From Pseudomonas mangiferae (GTDB lineage Bacteria; Pseudomonadota; Gammaproteobacteria; Pseudomonadales; Pseudomonadaceae), in assembly GCF_007109405.1 (NCBI RefSeq), contig NZ_VJOY01000009.1, positions 159,613 to 223,612 of the forward strand: a stretch of DNA of 64,000 nucleotides. The letters run 5' to 3'. Shown piece after piece: positions 7,598 through 15,776 of the stretch. The notes beneath the pieces were generated by a model that was given only the letters and a program-made list of their open reading frames with translations, was not told the DNA's origin and did not search any database. The translations under genes were made by a program, and so were the position numbers. Each line of letters opens with the position of its first letter. Positions within the stretch are counted from its first letter, which is position 1.

Positions 7598-8854
7598 ATG
7601 CCCACCGCCACCCGCGCCCCCGTTTCCCCCACGCCTCGCGTCGCCATCGTCGGCGGCGGCCCCGCCGGGCTGATGGCCGCCGAGACCCTGGCCGACGCCG
7701 GGGTGGACGTGGACCTCTACGACGGTATGCCCTCGGTAGGGCGCAAGTTCCTCCTGGCCGGGGTCGGCGGCATGAACATCACCCACTCGGAGCCCCGCGA
7801 GGCGTTCCTATCCCGCTACCGGGAGCATCGCGACGACGTGGCGACCCTGCTCGCGGGGTTCGACGCCGACGCCCTGCGGGACTGGGTCCACGGACTGGGC
7901 ATCGAGACCTTCATCGGCAGCTCCGGGCGAGTATTCCCCCGGGACATGAAGGCCGCGCCGCTGCTGCGGGCCTGGCTCAAGCGCCTGCGGGAACACGGCG
8001 TGGCATTGCACACCCGGCACCGCTGGCTCGGCTGGGGCGCGGACGGCGCCCTGCGCCTGGCGACCCCCGGGGGCGACTGCGCGCGGCACGCCGACGCCGT
8101 GGTGCTGGCCCTGGGCGGCGGCAGCTGGCCCCGCCTGGGATCGGATGGCGCCTGGACCGGCCTGCTGGCCGAGCGGGGCGTGGAGGTCGCGCCGCTGCGC
8201 CCGGCCAACTGCGGCTTCGAGGTGGAAGGCTGGAGCCCGCTGCTGCGGGAGCGTTTCGCCGGCGCACCGCTGAAGTCCGTGGCTCTGGGCCTGGTCGGTA
8301 CCCCGCTGCGCCGGGGTGAATGCGTGCTCACTGCCGACGGCCTGGAAGGCAGCCTGGTGTACGCGCTGTCCGCCATCTTCCGCGAGCGGATCGAGGCCGA
8401 AGGTGCCGCCGAGGTCCACCTCGACCTGCTGCCGGACCGCTCCGAAGCCCACATCCGGGCAGCCCTGGGCCGGCCCCGTGGGCGCCAGTCCATGGCCGGC
8501 CACCTGCGCCGGCAGCTGGGCCTGGAGGGGGTAAAGGCCGCCCTGCTGCGGGAGCGCACCGCCGCCGAGGTCTTCGCCGACCCGGCGCGCCTGGCGGCGG
8601 CGATCAAGGCCCTGCCGCTGCACCTGGTGGCGCCGCGGCCCCTGGCCGAAGCCATCAGCAGCGCCGGCGGCGTGCGCTTCGAGGCGTTGGATCAGCGGGG
8701 CATGCTGCGGGCGCTGCCCGGGGTGTTCTGCGCCGGCGAGATGCTCGACTGGGAAGCCCCCACCGGCGGCTACCTGCTCACCGCCTGCTTCGCCAGCGGT
8801 CGCCACGCCGGCCTCGGCGCGCTGGACTGGCTGCGCCGCCGGCAGCCGGCCTGA
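7598..8854 (+). CDS. FAD-dependent oxidoreductase, HI0933/YhiN-like (TIGR03862-type)
   Basis: A 418-residue flavoprotein of the HI0933 group, whose cellular reaction is not established. A Rossmann FAD-binding motif, RVAIVGGGPAGLMAAETLADAG, lies within the first 45 residues and is followed by SVGRKFLLAGVGGMNITHSE, a signature of this family (GRK...GGGRCN/GMNIT). ALGGGSWPRLGSDG lies mid-protein. GVFCAGEMLDWEAPTGGYLLTACFASGRHAG at the C-terminus closes over the cofactor. The start at 7598 is preferred because a -10-like box overlaps the alternative ATG at 7568. Some related proteins are annotated as aminoacetone oxidase, but the evidence here does not reach that far. Confidence 0.85.
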   Translation: MPTATRAPVSPTPRVAIVGGGPAGLMAAETLADAGVDVDLYDGMPSVGRKFLLAGVGGMNITHSEPREAFLSRYREHRDDVATLLAGFDADALRDWVHGLGIETFIGSSGRVFPRDMKAAPLLRAWLKRLREHGVALHTRHRWLGWGADGALRLATPGGDCARHADAVVLALGGGSWPRLGSDGAWTGLLAERGVEVAPLRPANCGFEVEGWSPLLRERFAGAPLKSVALGLVGTPLRRGECVLTADGLEGSLVYALSAIFRERIEAEGAAEVHLDLLPDRSEAHIRAALGRPRGRQSMAGHLRRQLGLEGVKAALLRERTAAEVFADPARLAAAIKALPLHLVAPRPLAEAISSAGGVRFEALDQRGMLRALPGVFCAGEMLDWEAPTGGYLLTACFASGRHAGLGALDWLRRRQPA

Positions 8855-8978
8855 TACCGTCCGGCCGCCCCGCGCGCGGCGGGCTGGACGGCAGCGGCTA
8901 TGCTTGCGTTAAGCTGGCGCGGCGGACGCCCCGGGCGCCGCCGGTCCTCGTTCCCTGCGCACAGGTAGTCCATTCATC

Positions 8979-9998
8979 GTGATCCCCCTGCTGGTCTGCG
9001 ACGATTCGAACATGGCGCGCAAGCAACTGATCCGCGCCCTGCCGGCCGACTGGCCGGTTTCCATCAGCCAGGCGGCCAATGGCCAGGAAGCCCTCGCGGC
9101 GATCCGCCAGGGCCTCGGCCAGGTGATGCTGCTGGACCTCACCATGCCGGTCATGGACGGCTACCAGACCCTCGCGGCGCTGCGCGAGGAAGGCCTGCAG
9201 AGCCGCGTGGTGGTGGTCTCCGGCGACGTCCAGGAAGAAGCGGTGCGCCGGGTCAAGGAACTCGGCGCCCTGGCCTTCCTGAAGAAACCCGCCGACCCCG
9301 AGGCCCTGCGCGCCACCCTGGCCGAGCTGGGCCTGTTGGACCTGGCGCCGGCCGCCCCCGCCGACGCCCCGCCCGCCGCCAACCCCCAGCAGGCGGTGCT
9401 GGACTCCCTGAAGGTGAATTTCCGCGATGCCCTGCGGGAGGTCACCAACGTCGCCATGGGCCGCGCCGCGGCGCTGCTGGCCAAGGTGCTCGGGGTCTTC
9501 GTGCAGTTGCCGGTGCCCCAGGTGAACCTGTTCGAGGTCAGCGAACTGCACATGGCCCTCAACGACGCCCAGCGTGGCCAGCGCCTGAGCGCCGCCTGCC
9601 AGGGCTTCATCGGCGACGGCATCGCCGGCGAGGCCCTGCTGCTGTTCCACGACGCCGAGGTTTCGGACGTAGCGCGCCTGCTCAAGTGGCAACCCCGGGA
9701 CGACAGCGAGACCTCGGAGATGCTGCTGGACCTGGCCAGCATCCTCATCGGCGCCTGCCTGTCGGGCATCGCCGAGCAGATCGACGTGCGCTTCTCCCAG
9801 GGCCACCCCATGCTGCTGGGCCAGCACGCCTCCATCGAGCGGCTGATCCACCTCAACCAGAAACGCTGGAAGAAGACCCTGGCGGTGGAGATCAGCTACA
9901 GCCTGGAGGGCGACCACATCCATTTCGACCTGCTGCTGCTGTTCACCGAGGACTCGGTCCGCCGCCTCACCCACAAGATCAACTACCTGATGAGCTGA
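8979..9998 (+). CDS. Response regulator fused to a CheC/CheX-like phosphatase domain
   Basis: A 339-residue two-domain signalling protein starting at GTG 8979. Residues 1-118 are a CheY-type receiver: acidic pair D8-D9, phospho-acceptor D53 in LLDLTMP, S81 and K103 in FLKKP. A proline/alanine linker (about 123-136) leads to a CheC-like domain. The first phosphatase helix is intact (ALREVTNVAMGRAA, with E154 and N157). The second (EMLLDLASILIGACL) has D251 and S254 where active CheC proteins carry Glu and Asn. CheC-like domains dephosphorylate receivers, so this protein may limit its own phosphorylation or that of another regulator. A small PAS protein follows 6 bases downstream. There is no output DNA-binding domain. 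Confidence 0.85.
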   Translation: MIPLLVCDDSNMARKQLIRALPADWPVSISQAANGQEALAAIRQGLGQVMLLDLTMPVMDGYQTLAALREEGLQSRVVVVSGDVQEEAVRRVKELGALAFLKKPADPEALRATLAELGLLDLAPAAPADAPPAANPQQAVLDSLKVNFRDALREVTNVAMGRAAALLAKVLGVFVQLPVPQVNLFEVSELHMALNDAQRGQRLSAACQGFIGDGIAGEALLLFHDAEVSDVARLLKWQPRDDSETSEMLLDLASILIGACLSGIAEQIDVRFSQGHPMLLGQHASIERLIHLNQKRWKKTLAVEISYSLEGDHIHFDLLLLFTEDSVRRLTHKINYLMS

Positions 9999-10004
9999 CC
10001 GCCC

Positions 10005-10457
10005 ATGCCCGCGCAGATCGACATCAAAGAGGTTCACTGGCTGCTGGACATCGTGCAGTGCATCGACGTGGGGGTGATCGTGCTGGACCGCCAGTACCGC
10101 ATCGAGGTGTGGAACAGCTTCATGGAGAACCACTCCGGCCTGGGCCCGGACGAGGTCCACGGCAAGGTGATCTTCGAGCTGTTCCCGGAGATCGACGAGA
10201 CCTGGCTGCGGCGCAAGGTGGACACCGTGGTGCAGCTGGGCACCCGGGCCTTCAGCCTGTGGGAACAGCGGCCCTACCTGATGCACTTCAAGAACTACCA
10301 GCCCATCACCGGCCAGGAGGACTTCATGTACCAGAACGTCACCCTGCTGCCCCTCGCGGCGTCCCATGGCGTGGTGGAACACCTCTGCGCGGTGGTCTAC
10401 GACATGACGGCCGCCGCCACCCACAAGAAGCAACTCGCCGCCCGGGACGCCGACTGA
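10005..10457 (+). CDS. Small PAS-domain sensor protein
   Basis: A 150-residue protein that is essentially one PAS fold: LLDIVQCIDVGVIVLDRQYRIEVWNSFMENHSGLGPDEVHGKVIFELFP is the classic PAS N-terminal half. It ends with DMTAAATHKKQL, the DxT motif that normally leads into a signalling helix. No kinase, cyclase or DNA-binding domain follows, so it must act through a partner. It starts 6 bases after the receiver-CheC protein and is surely co-transcribed with it, so the two probably act in one pathway. The ligand or cofactor is unknown; no heme or flavin motif can be assigned with certainty. Confidence 0.8.
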   Translation: MPAQIDIKEVHWLLDIVQCIDVGVIVLDRQYRIEVWNSFMENHSGLGPDEVHGKVIFELFPEIDETWLRRKVDTVVQLGTRAFSLWEQRPYLMHFKNYQPITGQEDFMYQNVTLLPLAASHGVVEHLCAVVYDMTAAATHKKQLAARDAD

Positions 10458-10517
10458 CCGTCCATCCCCGCCAGACGCACGTTCGGCGGATCGCGACCGC
10501 TTACTGTTAAAAGCCCC

Positions 10518-10526
10518 TGTTATAAG
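10518..10526 (+). promoter_or_regulatory. Candidate extended -10 promoter for the beta-helix protein gene
   Basis: TGTTATAAG forms an extended -10 (TGn followed by TATAAG) in an AT-richer patch of the 288-bp gap before 10746. Transcription from here would give a leader of about 215 nt. The leader ends in a small hairpin, CCGGC-ATT-GCCGG at 10719-10731, just before the AAAGGAG ribosome binding site. Confidence 0.4.
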
Positions 10527-10745
10527 ACGACGCGGCGTTATTTCGCGATGACCGGTCGTCTACACCTTCCGCACGCCTCCGAGGCGCGCGCCAGACGCTC
10601 CGGTTCCGGCCCCGCGCCGGTCGCCAATGCCGCGCGTTACCTGCTGTGCCCCTCAGACGAGACGCCGGCAAATCCTTTCGCGGAATCCGCGTCGTATCCG
10701 CATCCACGTCCATCCCCTCCGGCATTGCCGGCAAAGGAGTCGTTC

Positions 10746-12089
10746 ATGCGTCTACTGATCCCCACGCTGCTCGCGGCGTGTTCCACCACGGCGTTCGCCG
10801 CCGCCCAGTCCACTGCCGAATGGCGCGTCAACCGCGCGGACGATCATTACGACGGGGTCTGTAATGCCGTCGACTGTTCCCTGCGCGACGCCATCAGCGC
10901 GGCCAACGCCGGCAAGGGCCCGCAGCGCATCCTGCTGCCGGCCGGCACCTACGTCCTGACCCTGCCCGCCGACGTGGGCGAGGAAGGCGAGGTCCTCGAC
11001 GAGGACGCCAACCTCAATGGCGACCTGGACGTATCTGGCAACGTCACGATCTTCGGCGCCGGGGTGGGCCGCACCCTCATCCGCGGCAGCGACAGCGCCC
11101 ACGACCGGCTCTTCGAGGTCCTGGCCGGCGCCAGCCTGCGCCTGGAAGGCCTGAGCCTGGAGAAGGGCCACACCTCGTTCTACGGCGGCGCCCTGGAGAA
11201 CCACGGCAACGCCTACCTGCGCCTGGTGGATCTGACCGGCAACACCGGCTCCGCGGCCTTCGACCCGGGCGCGGGCGGCGCGCTGGCCAACTTCGGCCAC
11301 ATGGAAGTCGACCAGGCACGCTTCAAGGGCAACCGCTCTTCCGCCGGCGAGGCGCACTTCGGCCAGGGCGGCGCCATCTACAACGCCGGCGACCTGCGGG
11401 TGCGGGACAGTCGCTTCGACGACAACACCGCCTCCGACGACGATGACATGGGCCTTGGCGGCGCCATCTACAACCGCGGCAAGCTGGAAGTGGCGCGCAC
11501 CTCCTTCGTCGGCAACCGGGTCTCGGTGAACGGCTCGGGCTCGGCCATCGCCAACGACAACGGCGCCACCCTGACCCTGAGCAACAGCACCCTGAGCGGC
11601 AACTTCGGCGACGCCCTCAGCAACGGCCTGCGCTACAGCGGACGGGCCGGCGTGGCCCAGGCTACCGTGATCAACGTCACCGTAGCGGCCAACGAAGGCT
11701 TCGGCGTGCGCAACCGCGGCACCCTGAGCCTGCGCAACAGCCTGCTGGCCAGCAACCACGACGAAAGCGGCGAAACCGTGCAGAACTGCCTCAACGAAGG
11801 CACCTACCACTACAGCGCCAAGGGCCTGCTGCTGGGCGCCGGCGCCGGCAACTGCACCGGCGAGGTGAACATCGAGGACAGCAAGACCTTCGTCAGCGTG
11901 CTGTTCCCGCTGGCCGAGAACGGTGCTTTCTCCCCCACCCACGCGCTGCGGCCGCGCAGCCCGGCCATCGACGCGGCGATCGGCAACTGCCCGGTGCAGG
12001 ACCAGCGCGCCAGCATGCGTCCGCGCGATGGCGACGGCGACGGGGTAGCGGTCTGCGACCTGGGCGCCTACGAGCGCACCAAGCCCTGA
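10746..12089 (+). CDS. Secreted parallel beta-helix protein with CSLRDAI motif
   Basis: A 447-residue exported protein of unknown function. A signal peptide (LLIPTLLAACSTTAFAAAQ) is followed by WRVNRADDHYDGVCNAVDCSLRDAISAAN. This is the CSLREAI-type motif found at the N-terminus of many bacterial secreted right-handed beta-helix proteins. The rest is built from repeated turns with GGAIYN, GGALEN, GGALAN and SAIAN phrases and runs of asparagine, the ladder expected for a beta-helix. It ends with SPAIDAA and GACDLGAYE-like wording (VCDLGAYERT), usual for the family's last coil. Start 10746 has AAAGGAG upstream; the open frame back to 10548 is leader sequence. No sorting tail is present. A surface or extracellular adhesive or polysaccharide-binding role is only a guess. 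Confidence 0.8.
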   Translation: MRLLIPTLLAACSTTAFAAAQSTAEWRVNRADDHYDGVCNAVDCSLRDAISAANAGKGPQRILLPAGTYVLTLPADVGEEGEVLDEDANLNGDLDVSGNVTIFGAGVGRTLIRGSDSAHDRLFEVLAGASLRLEGLSLEKGHTSFYGGALENHGNAYLRLVDLTGNTGSAAFDPGAGGALANFGHMEVDQARFKGNRSSAGEAHFGQGGAIYNAGDLRVRDSRFDDNTASDDDDMGLGGAIYNRGKLEVARTSFVGNRVSVNGSGSAIANDNGATLTLSNSTLSGNFGDALSNGLRYSGRAGVAQATVINVTVAANEGFGVRNRGTLSLRNSLLASNHDESGETVQNCLNEGTYHYSAKGLLLGAGAGNCTGEVNIEDSKTFVSVLFPLAENGAFSPTHALRPRSPAIDAAIGNCPVQDQRASMRPRDGDGDGVAVCDLGAYERTKP

Positions 12090-12114
12090 CCGGGGTGGGG
12101 CGCCGGGCCTCGGC

Positions 12115-13437
12115 TCAGGCGCCCTTGCCCGGCTTGCGGGAGAGGCCGGGGGATTTGCGTACCGCGCGCACCTTCGGCTTTTCCCCATCGATCCAGGACC
12201 CCAGGCGTGCGCCCGGTTTGCCGGCGGGTACGTCCTTGGGTTTTTTCGGCTTCTTCGGTTTCTTCAGGACCTGCCCGCGGGCATCGGTGGCCGGCACCCG
12301 GTGGTCCGGCTCGAACCCCGGCTCGTCCACCCGCTTCAGCACCTGCCGGGTCAGGGTCTCGATGGCCGCCAGCAGTTGCACTTCGTCGGCGCAGACCAGG
12401 GACAGCGCCTCGCCGCTGGCACCGGCGCGCCCGGTGCGGCCGATGCGGTGCACATAGTCCTCCGCGACGATGGGCAGGTCGACGTTCACCACCAGCGGCA
12501 GGTCGTCGATGTCCAGGCCGCGGGCCGCCACGTCGGTGGCCACCAGTACCTGCACGTCGCCATCCTTGAACCGCTGCAGCGCGCGCAGGCGCGTCGGCTG
12601 CGGCTTGTCGCCGTGGATCGAGTCCGCGGCAATGCCCGCGTCTTGCAACTCCGTCACCAACTGATCGACGCCCTTGCGGGTCTTGGCGAAGGCCAGCACC
12701 TGGCCCCAGCGATGACGCAGCAGCAGGTGCAGGAACAGCTCGCCCTTGCGCTTTTTGTCCACCGGCACCAGCCATTGGCGGACGCTGCTGGCCGCGGCGT
12801 TGCGCGGGCTGACTTCCACCGACAGCGGGTCGCGCAGCAGCTCGCCGGCCAGGGTGCGGATGGGGTCGGAGAAGGTGGCGGAGAACAGCAGCGTCTGGCG
12901 CTTCCTCGGCAGGGCGCAGAACAGCTCGTCCAGCTCCCGGGCGAAGCCCAGGTCGAGCATGCGGTCGGCCTCGTCCAGCACCAGGGCCTGCAGCTGGCCG
13001 AACTTCACCGCGTTCTGCCGGTAGAGGTCCAGCAGGCGGCCCGGGGTCGCCACCAGCACGTCGATGCCCTTGCGCAGTTTCATCATCTGCGGGTTGATGC
13101 TCACCCCGCCGTACACCGCATAGCTGCGCAGGGGCAGGTCCTGGCCGTAGCGGCGGAAGCTCTCGTGGACCTGCTCCGCCAGCTCCCGGGTGGGCACCAG
13201 GACCAGCACCCGCACCGCGTTGCTCGCTACGGGCGGGCCTTCCAGGGTCAGCCGCTGGAGCAGCGGCAGGGCGAAGCCGGCGGTCTTGCCGGTGCCGGTC
13301 TGGGCCGCCGCCATCAGGTCGCGACCCTTGAGCACGGCGGGGATGGCCGCCGCCTGCACCGGCGACGGGGTCTGGTAGTCGAGCGCGGCGAGGGTGCGCA
13401 GCAGGGGTTCGATCAGGCCGAGTTCGGCGAACGTCAT
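12115..13437 (-). CDS. rhlE: DEAD-box RNA helicase, RhlE type
   Basis: A 440-residue ATP-dependent RNA helicase acting in RNA remodelling and decay. All core motifs are readable in order: Q motif (PSPVQAAAIP), motif I AQTGTGKT, Ia VPTRELAEQV, Ib TPGRLLDL, motif II DEAD, motif III SATF, motif IV region VLAFAKTRKGVDQL, motif V TDVAARGLD and motif VI HRIGRTGRAG. The C-terminal tail is lysine/proline-rich (KKPKKPKKPKD), typical of RhlE RNA-binding extensions. The start at 13437 (MTFAELGL) is the family start; the same frame is open well upstream but carries only shadow sequence. It ends 25 bases from the convergent beta-helix gene. Pseudomonas has more than one RhlE paralogue, so which one this is remains open. 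Confidence 0.92.
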   Translation of the reverse strand: MTFAELGLIEPLLRTLAALDYQTPSPVQAAAIPAVLKGRDLMAAAQTGTGKTAGFALPLLQRLTLEGPPVASNAVRVLVLVPTRELAEQVHESFRRYGQDLPLRSYAVYGGVSINPQMMKLRKGIDVLVATPGRLLDLYRQNAVKFGQLQALVLDEADRMLDLGFARELDELFCALPRKRQTLLFSATFSDPIRTLAGELLRDPLSVEVSPRNAAASSVRQWLVPVDKKRKGELFLHLLLRHRWGQVLAFAKTRKGVDQLVTELQDAGIAADSIHGDKPQPTRLRALQRFKDGDVQVLVATDVAARGLDIDDLPLVVNVDLPIVAEDYVHRIGRTGRAGASGEALSLVCADEVQLLAAIETLTRQVLKRVDEPGFEPDHRVPATDARGQVLKKPKKPKKPKDVPAGKPGARLGSWIDGEKPKVRAVRKSPGLSRKPGKGA

Positions 13438-13469
13438 GGCAAGCAACCGGGGGCGAAAGGACCGCCAGT

Positions 13470-14417
13470 CTACTCGCTGGCGACGCTGCGGCGAACCGCG
13501 GCGGGTTTCCCTACGGCCGGGGTCGCTCCTGCGGGTCGCCGGCGCTGGCGCCACTGGGGCAGGCCGATGAGCACCACCGCCCCGACGATCACCGTCATGG
13601 CCAGGGCCTCCTCGGGCCCCACGTGTTCGTCGGCGAACCCCATCCCCAGCAACACCGCCACCACCGGGTTCACGTAGGCGTAGCTGGTGGCCGCCGCCGG
13701 CCGCACGTGCTTGAGCAGGTAGACGTAGGCACTGAACCCGATGATGGAGCCGAAGCCGATCAGGTAGGCCATGGCGCCCCAGCCGGCGGCGCTCGGCAGC
13801 TGCACCATGCGCTCGCCACTGGCCACGCTGGCGCCCACCAGCACCAGGCCGGCGGTGAGCATCTGCGTGGCGCTGGCCATGGGCCCCGGCGGCATCGGCA
13901 GGTGCTTGCTCCACACCGAGCCGAACGCCCAGCTGGCGGCGGCGAACAGGATCAGCGCCGCCCCCAGGGGGCTGGCCTGGAGGTTCGAGCCCAGGTTCAG
14001 CAGGCCGATGCCCAGCAGGCCGAGGACGATCCCCGCCCATTCCAGGCGGCTGGCGCGCCCGCCGGCCACCAGGCCGAAGAGCAGGGTGAACAACGGAACC
14101 GTGGCCACCGCCAGGGCCGCCACCCCGGACGACACCCCGCGATGCTCCGCCAGGGTGACACCGCCGTTGCCGCAGCTCAGCAGCAGCACGCCCACCACCG
14201 CCGCGGCCCGCCATTCGCGCCAGCCGGGCCGCGGCGCACCGCGCATGCGCAGCCAGGCGTACATCAGCCCGCCGGCGATCACGAACCGCACGCCCGCCAT
14301 CAACAGCGGCGGCCAGGACGCCACGCCGATGCGGATCGCCAGGTAGGTGGACCCCCAGATCAGGTAAAGGGAGAGAAACGCGCCGACCAGCATCAGGGGC
14401 GAGGGACGAGTGGCCAT
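13470..14417 (-). CDS. EamA/DMT-family exporter (YedA-like)
   Basis: A 315-residue inner-membrane protein with about ten hydrophobic helices in two EamA repeats. The first starts LMLVGAFLSLYLIWGSTYLAIRIG, with the conserved WGSTY signature; the second starts around ALILFAAASWAFGSVWSK. Members export amino acids or other small metabolites. An Lrp/AsnC regulator is transcribed divergently from 146 bp away, which suggests an amino-acid-like substrate under local control, as is common for this gene pair. The ATG at 14417 fits family alignments; an ATG at 14450 is also in frame but its ribosome binding site would be too close. Confidence 0.87.
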   Translation of the reverse strand: MATRPSPLMLVGAFLSLYLIWGSTYLAIRIGVASWPPLLMAGVRFVIAGGLMYAWLRMRGAPRPGWREWRAAAVVGVLLLSCGNGGVTLAEHRGVSSGVAALAVATVPLFTLLFGLVAGGRASRLEWAGIVLGLLGIGLLNLGSNLQASPLGAALILFAAASWAFGSVWSKHLPMPPGPMASATQMLTAGLVLVGASVASGERMVQLPSAAGWGAMAYLIGFGSIIGFSAYVYLLKHVRPAAATSYAYVNPVVAVLLGMGFADEHVGPEEALAMTVIVGAVVLIGLPQWRQRRRPAGATPAVGKPAAVRRSVASE

Positions 14418-14454
14418 GGGACTGCCTGCACCAGGGAATGGAACGATCATTCTC

Positions 14455-14513
14455 CCAAGGCGATCACGCGAAAATAAGAGCGAAACCCTGCTTGATCCTC
14501 GTATTCGCCTTGG
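14455..14513. promoter_or_regulatory. Inverted repeat between exporter and Lrp regulator: candidate Lrp operator
   Basis: CCAAGGCGA at 14455-14463 is matched exactly by its reverse complement TCGCCTTGG at 14505-14513. The centres are 50 bp apart, near five helical turns. It fills the divergent intergenic region and is a good candidate for binding by the adjacent Lrp protein, which could loop or wrap the DNA. Confidence 0.5.
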
Positions 14514-14563
14514 TTTCCCAGGTAGAGTCGGTCCGATGCTTTCGCTTCCTGCCTGGAGGGCTC

Positions 14564-15016
14564 ATGGACAAGTACGACCGGCTGCTGGTGGCGGCTCTGG
14601 TGGAGAACGGCCGCGCCTCGTTCGCCGAACTGGCGCGGCGGGTGAACCTGTCGCCGCCGGCGGTGGCGGACCGGGTGGCCAAGCTGGAGGCCAGCGGCGT
14701 CATCACCGGCTATCACGCCTGCGTCGACCCGGCCCAGGTGGGCCTGCCCATCCAGTGCATGATCGAGCTGCGCCTGGCCCACCAGGAGTTCAAGCGCACC
14801 TTCGAAGCCCTGGAGCGCATCCCGCAGATATCCCTCTGCCACCGGGTCACCGGCGAGGCCTGCCTGTTGATCCAGGCGTCGGTGGGTTCGATGCCGGAGC
14901 TTCAGGACCTGATCGACCAGCTGAGCCCGTTCGGTGCCAGCAAGACCTCGCTGATCCTCTCCACGCCTCTCACCCGGCGCCTGCCGGCCACCCTGCAGGA
15001 CGGCCGCAAGGCCTGA
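14564..15016 (+). CDS. Lrp/AsnC-family transcriptional regulator (divergent from EamA exporter)
   Basis: A 150-residue one-component regulator. Residues 1-60 form the winged helix-turn-helix (YDRLLVAALVENGRASFAELARRVNLSPPAVADRVAKLEASGVITGY), and the rest is the RAM ligand-binding/oligomerisation domain (IQCMIELRLAHQEFKRTFEAL ... HRVTGEACLLIQASV). Such proteins bind an amino acid and control nearby transport or metabolism genes. Start 14564 has GGAGGG upstream; the longer open frame to 14438 runs through the promoter. The divergent EamA exporter is the natural target, with a symmetric sequence between them (14455-14513). Confidence 0.9.
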   Translation: MDKYDRLLVAALVENGRASFAELARRVNLSPPAVADRVAKLEASGVITGYHACVDPAQVGLPIQCMIELRLAHQEFKRTFEALERIPQISLCHRVTGEACLLIQASVGSMPELQDLIDQLSPFGASKTSLILSTPLTRRLPATLQDGRKA

Positions 15017-15017
15017 C

Positions 15018-15208
15018 TCAGGGCCTGAGGAAGCGCACTCCGCCGCCCACCCGAAGTTCCGCGCCGCCCATGAAGCCCGACGCATCCGACGCCAGGAACG
15101 GCGCGGCCTCGGCGATCTCCTCGGGCCGGCCAAGGCGGCCGATGGGCACCAGGGCGGCGATCCGCTGGCGCAGGGCTTCGCTGCCCAAGTGTACGTAGGA
15201 GAAAGCGC
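15018..15208 (-). pseudogene. C-terminal remnant of a short-chain dehydrogenase/reductase
   Basis: About 60 codons in one frame read as the end of a classical SDR: LRQRIAALVPIGRLGRPEEIAEAAPFLASDASGFMGGAELRVGGG. PLGRLGRPEEIA...FLASD...G.elrVdGG is the standard last third of these NAD(P)-dependent oxidoreductases. The Rossmann motif, catalytic Tyr-x-x-x-Lys and all upstream sequence are missing: the frame runs directly into the NYN gene, whose stop is at 15209. No start codon or ribosome binding site serves the fragment. It is best read as the relic of a full SDR gene removed by deletion. From memory an SDR gene lies next to the Lrp gene in P. aeruginosa. Confidence 0.75.
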
Positions 15209-15688
15209 TCAGGAACGCAGCAGCAGCCCGCCCTCGATGGGCTGGTAGTCGTCGGCGGCGCGCAGCAGCGACTGGGCGGTGAGGCCCGGCACGCCATAGA
15301 CCTGGCTGCGGGTGCCATGGCGCTGGCGGATGCGCTCCAGCAGCAGGTCGAAGTCGCCGTCGCCGGAGGCCAGCACCACCTCGTCCACCCGCTCCGCCGC
15401 CTCCATCACGTCCAGGGTGATGCCCACGTCCCAGTCGCCCTTGGCAGAGCCGTCGCTGCGCTGGATGTAGGGCTTGAGCTTCACGGTGAAGCCCAGGTTG
15501 CGCAGGATGTTCTGGAACTGCCGCTGGCGCGGATCGCCGCGATCGATGGCGTAGGCGTAGGCCTCGGCGATCCGCCCCCGGCCGGCCACCCGCGCCCACA
15601 GGGCGGTGTAGTCGAAATGGCAGGCGTAAGCCTGGCGTACCGTGTAGTAGAGGTTCTGGACGTCGGCGAACAGGGCGATGGATGTCAC
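15209..15688 (-). CDS. NYN-domain (LabA/PIN-like) protein
   Basis: A 159-residue protein consisting of one NYN domain, a PIN-like nuclease fold. It starts SIALFADVQNLYY, matching the family's FiDxxNl motif with the first acidic residue. KGDWDVGITLDVMEAAERVDEVVLASGDGDFDLLLERIRQRHG carries the other conserved acidic residues (D in KGDWDVG, and D-x-D in SGDGDF). GVPGLTAQSLLRAADDYQPI gives the final beta strand. Proteins of this type are proposed metal-dependent RNases, though many members have no assay. The gene ends right at the SDR remnant, so the deletion breakpoint lies very near its stop. Nothing in the sequence suggests it is damaged. Confidence 0.82.
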   Translation of the reverse strand: MTSIALFADVQNLYYTVRQAYACHFDYTALWARVAGRGRIAEAYAYAIDRGDPRQRQFQNILRNLGFTVKLKPYIQRSDGSAKGDWDVGITLDVMEAAERVDEVVLASGDGDFDLLLERIRQRHGTRSQVYGVPGLTAQSLLRAADDYQPIEGGLLLRS

Positions 15689-15776
15689 GGCGGGCTCCGG
15701 TGGCCGGCGAACGGGCGGCGATTATCGCAGCCCGGGCTCGCCGGCGCATGCTCCGCGCCCGGGCGCCGCCCGTGGA

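Noticed and set aside
10548..10745. N-terminal extension of the beta-helix protein from 10548
   Set aside because: The extension is Arg/Pro-rich and precedes a perfect signal peptide and ribosome binding site at 10746.
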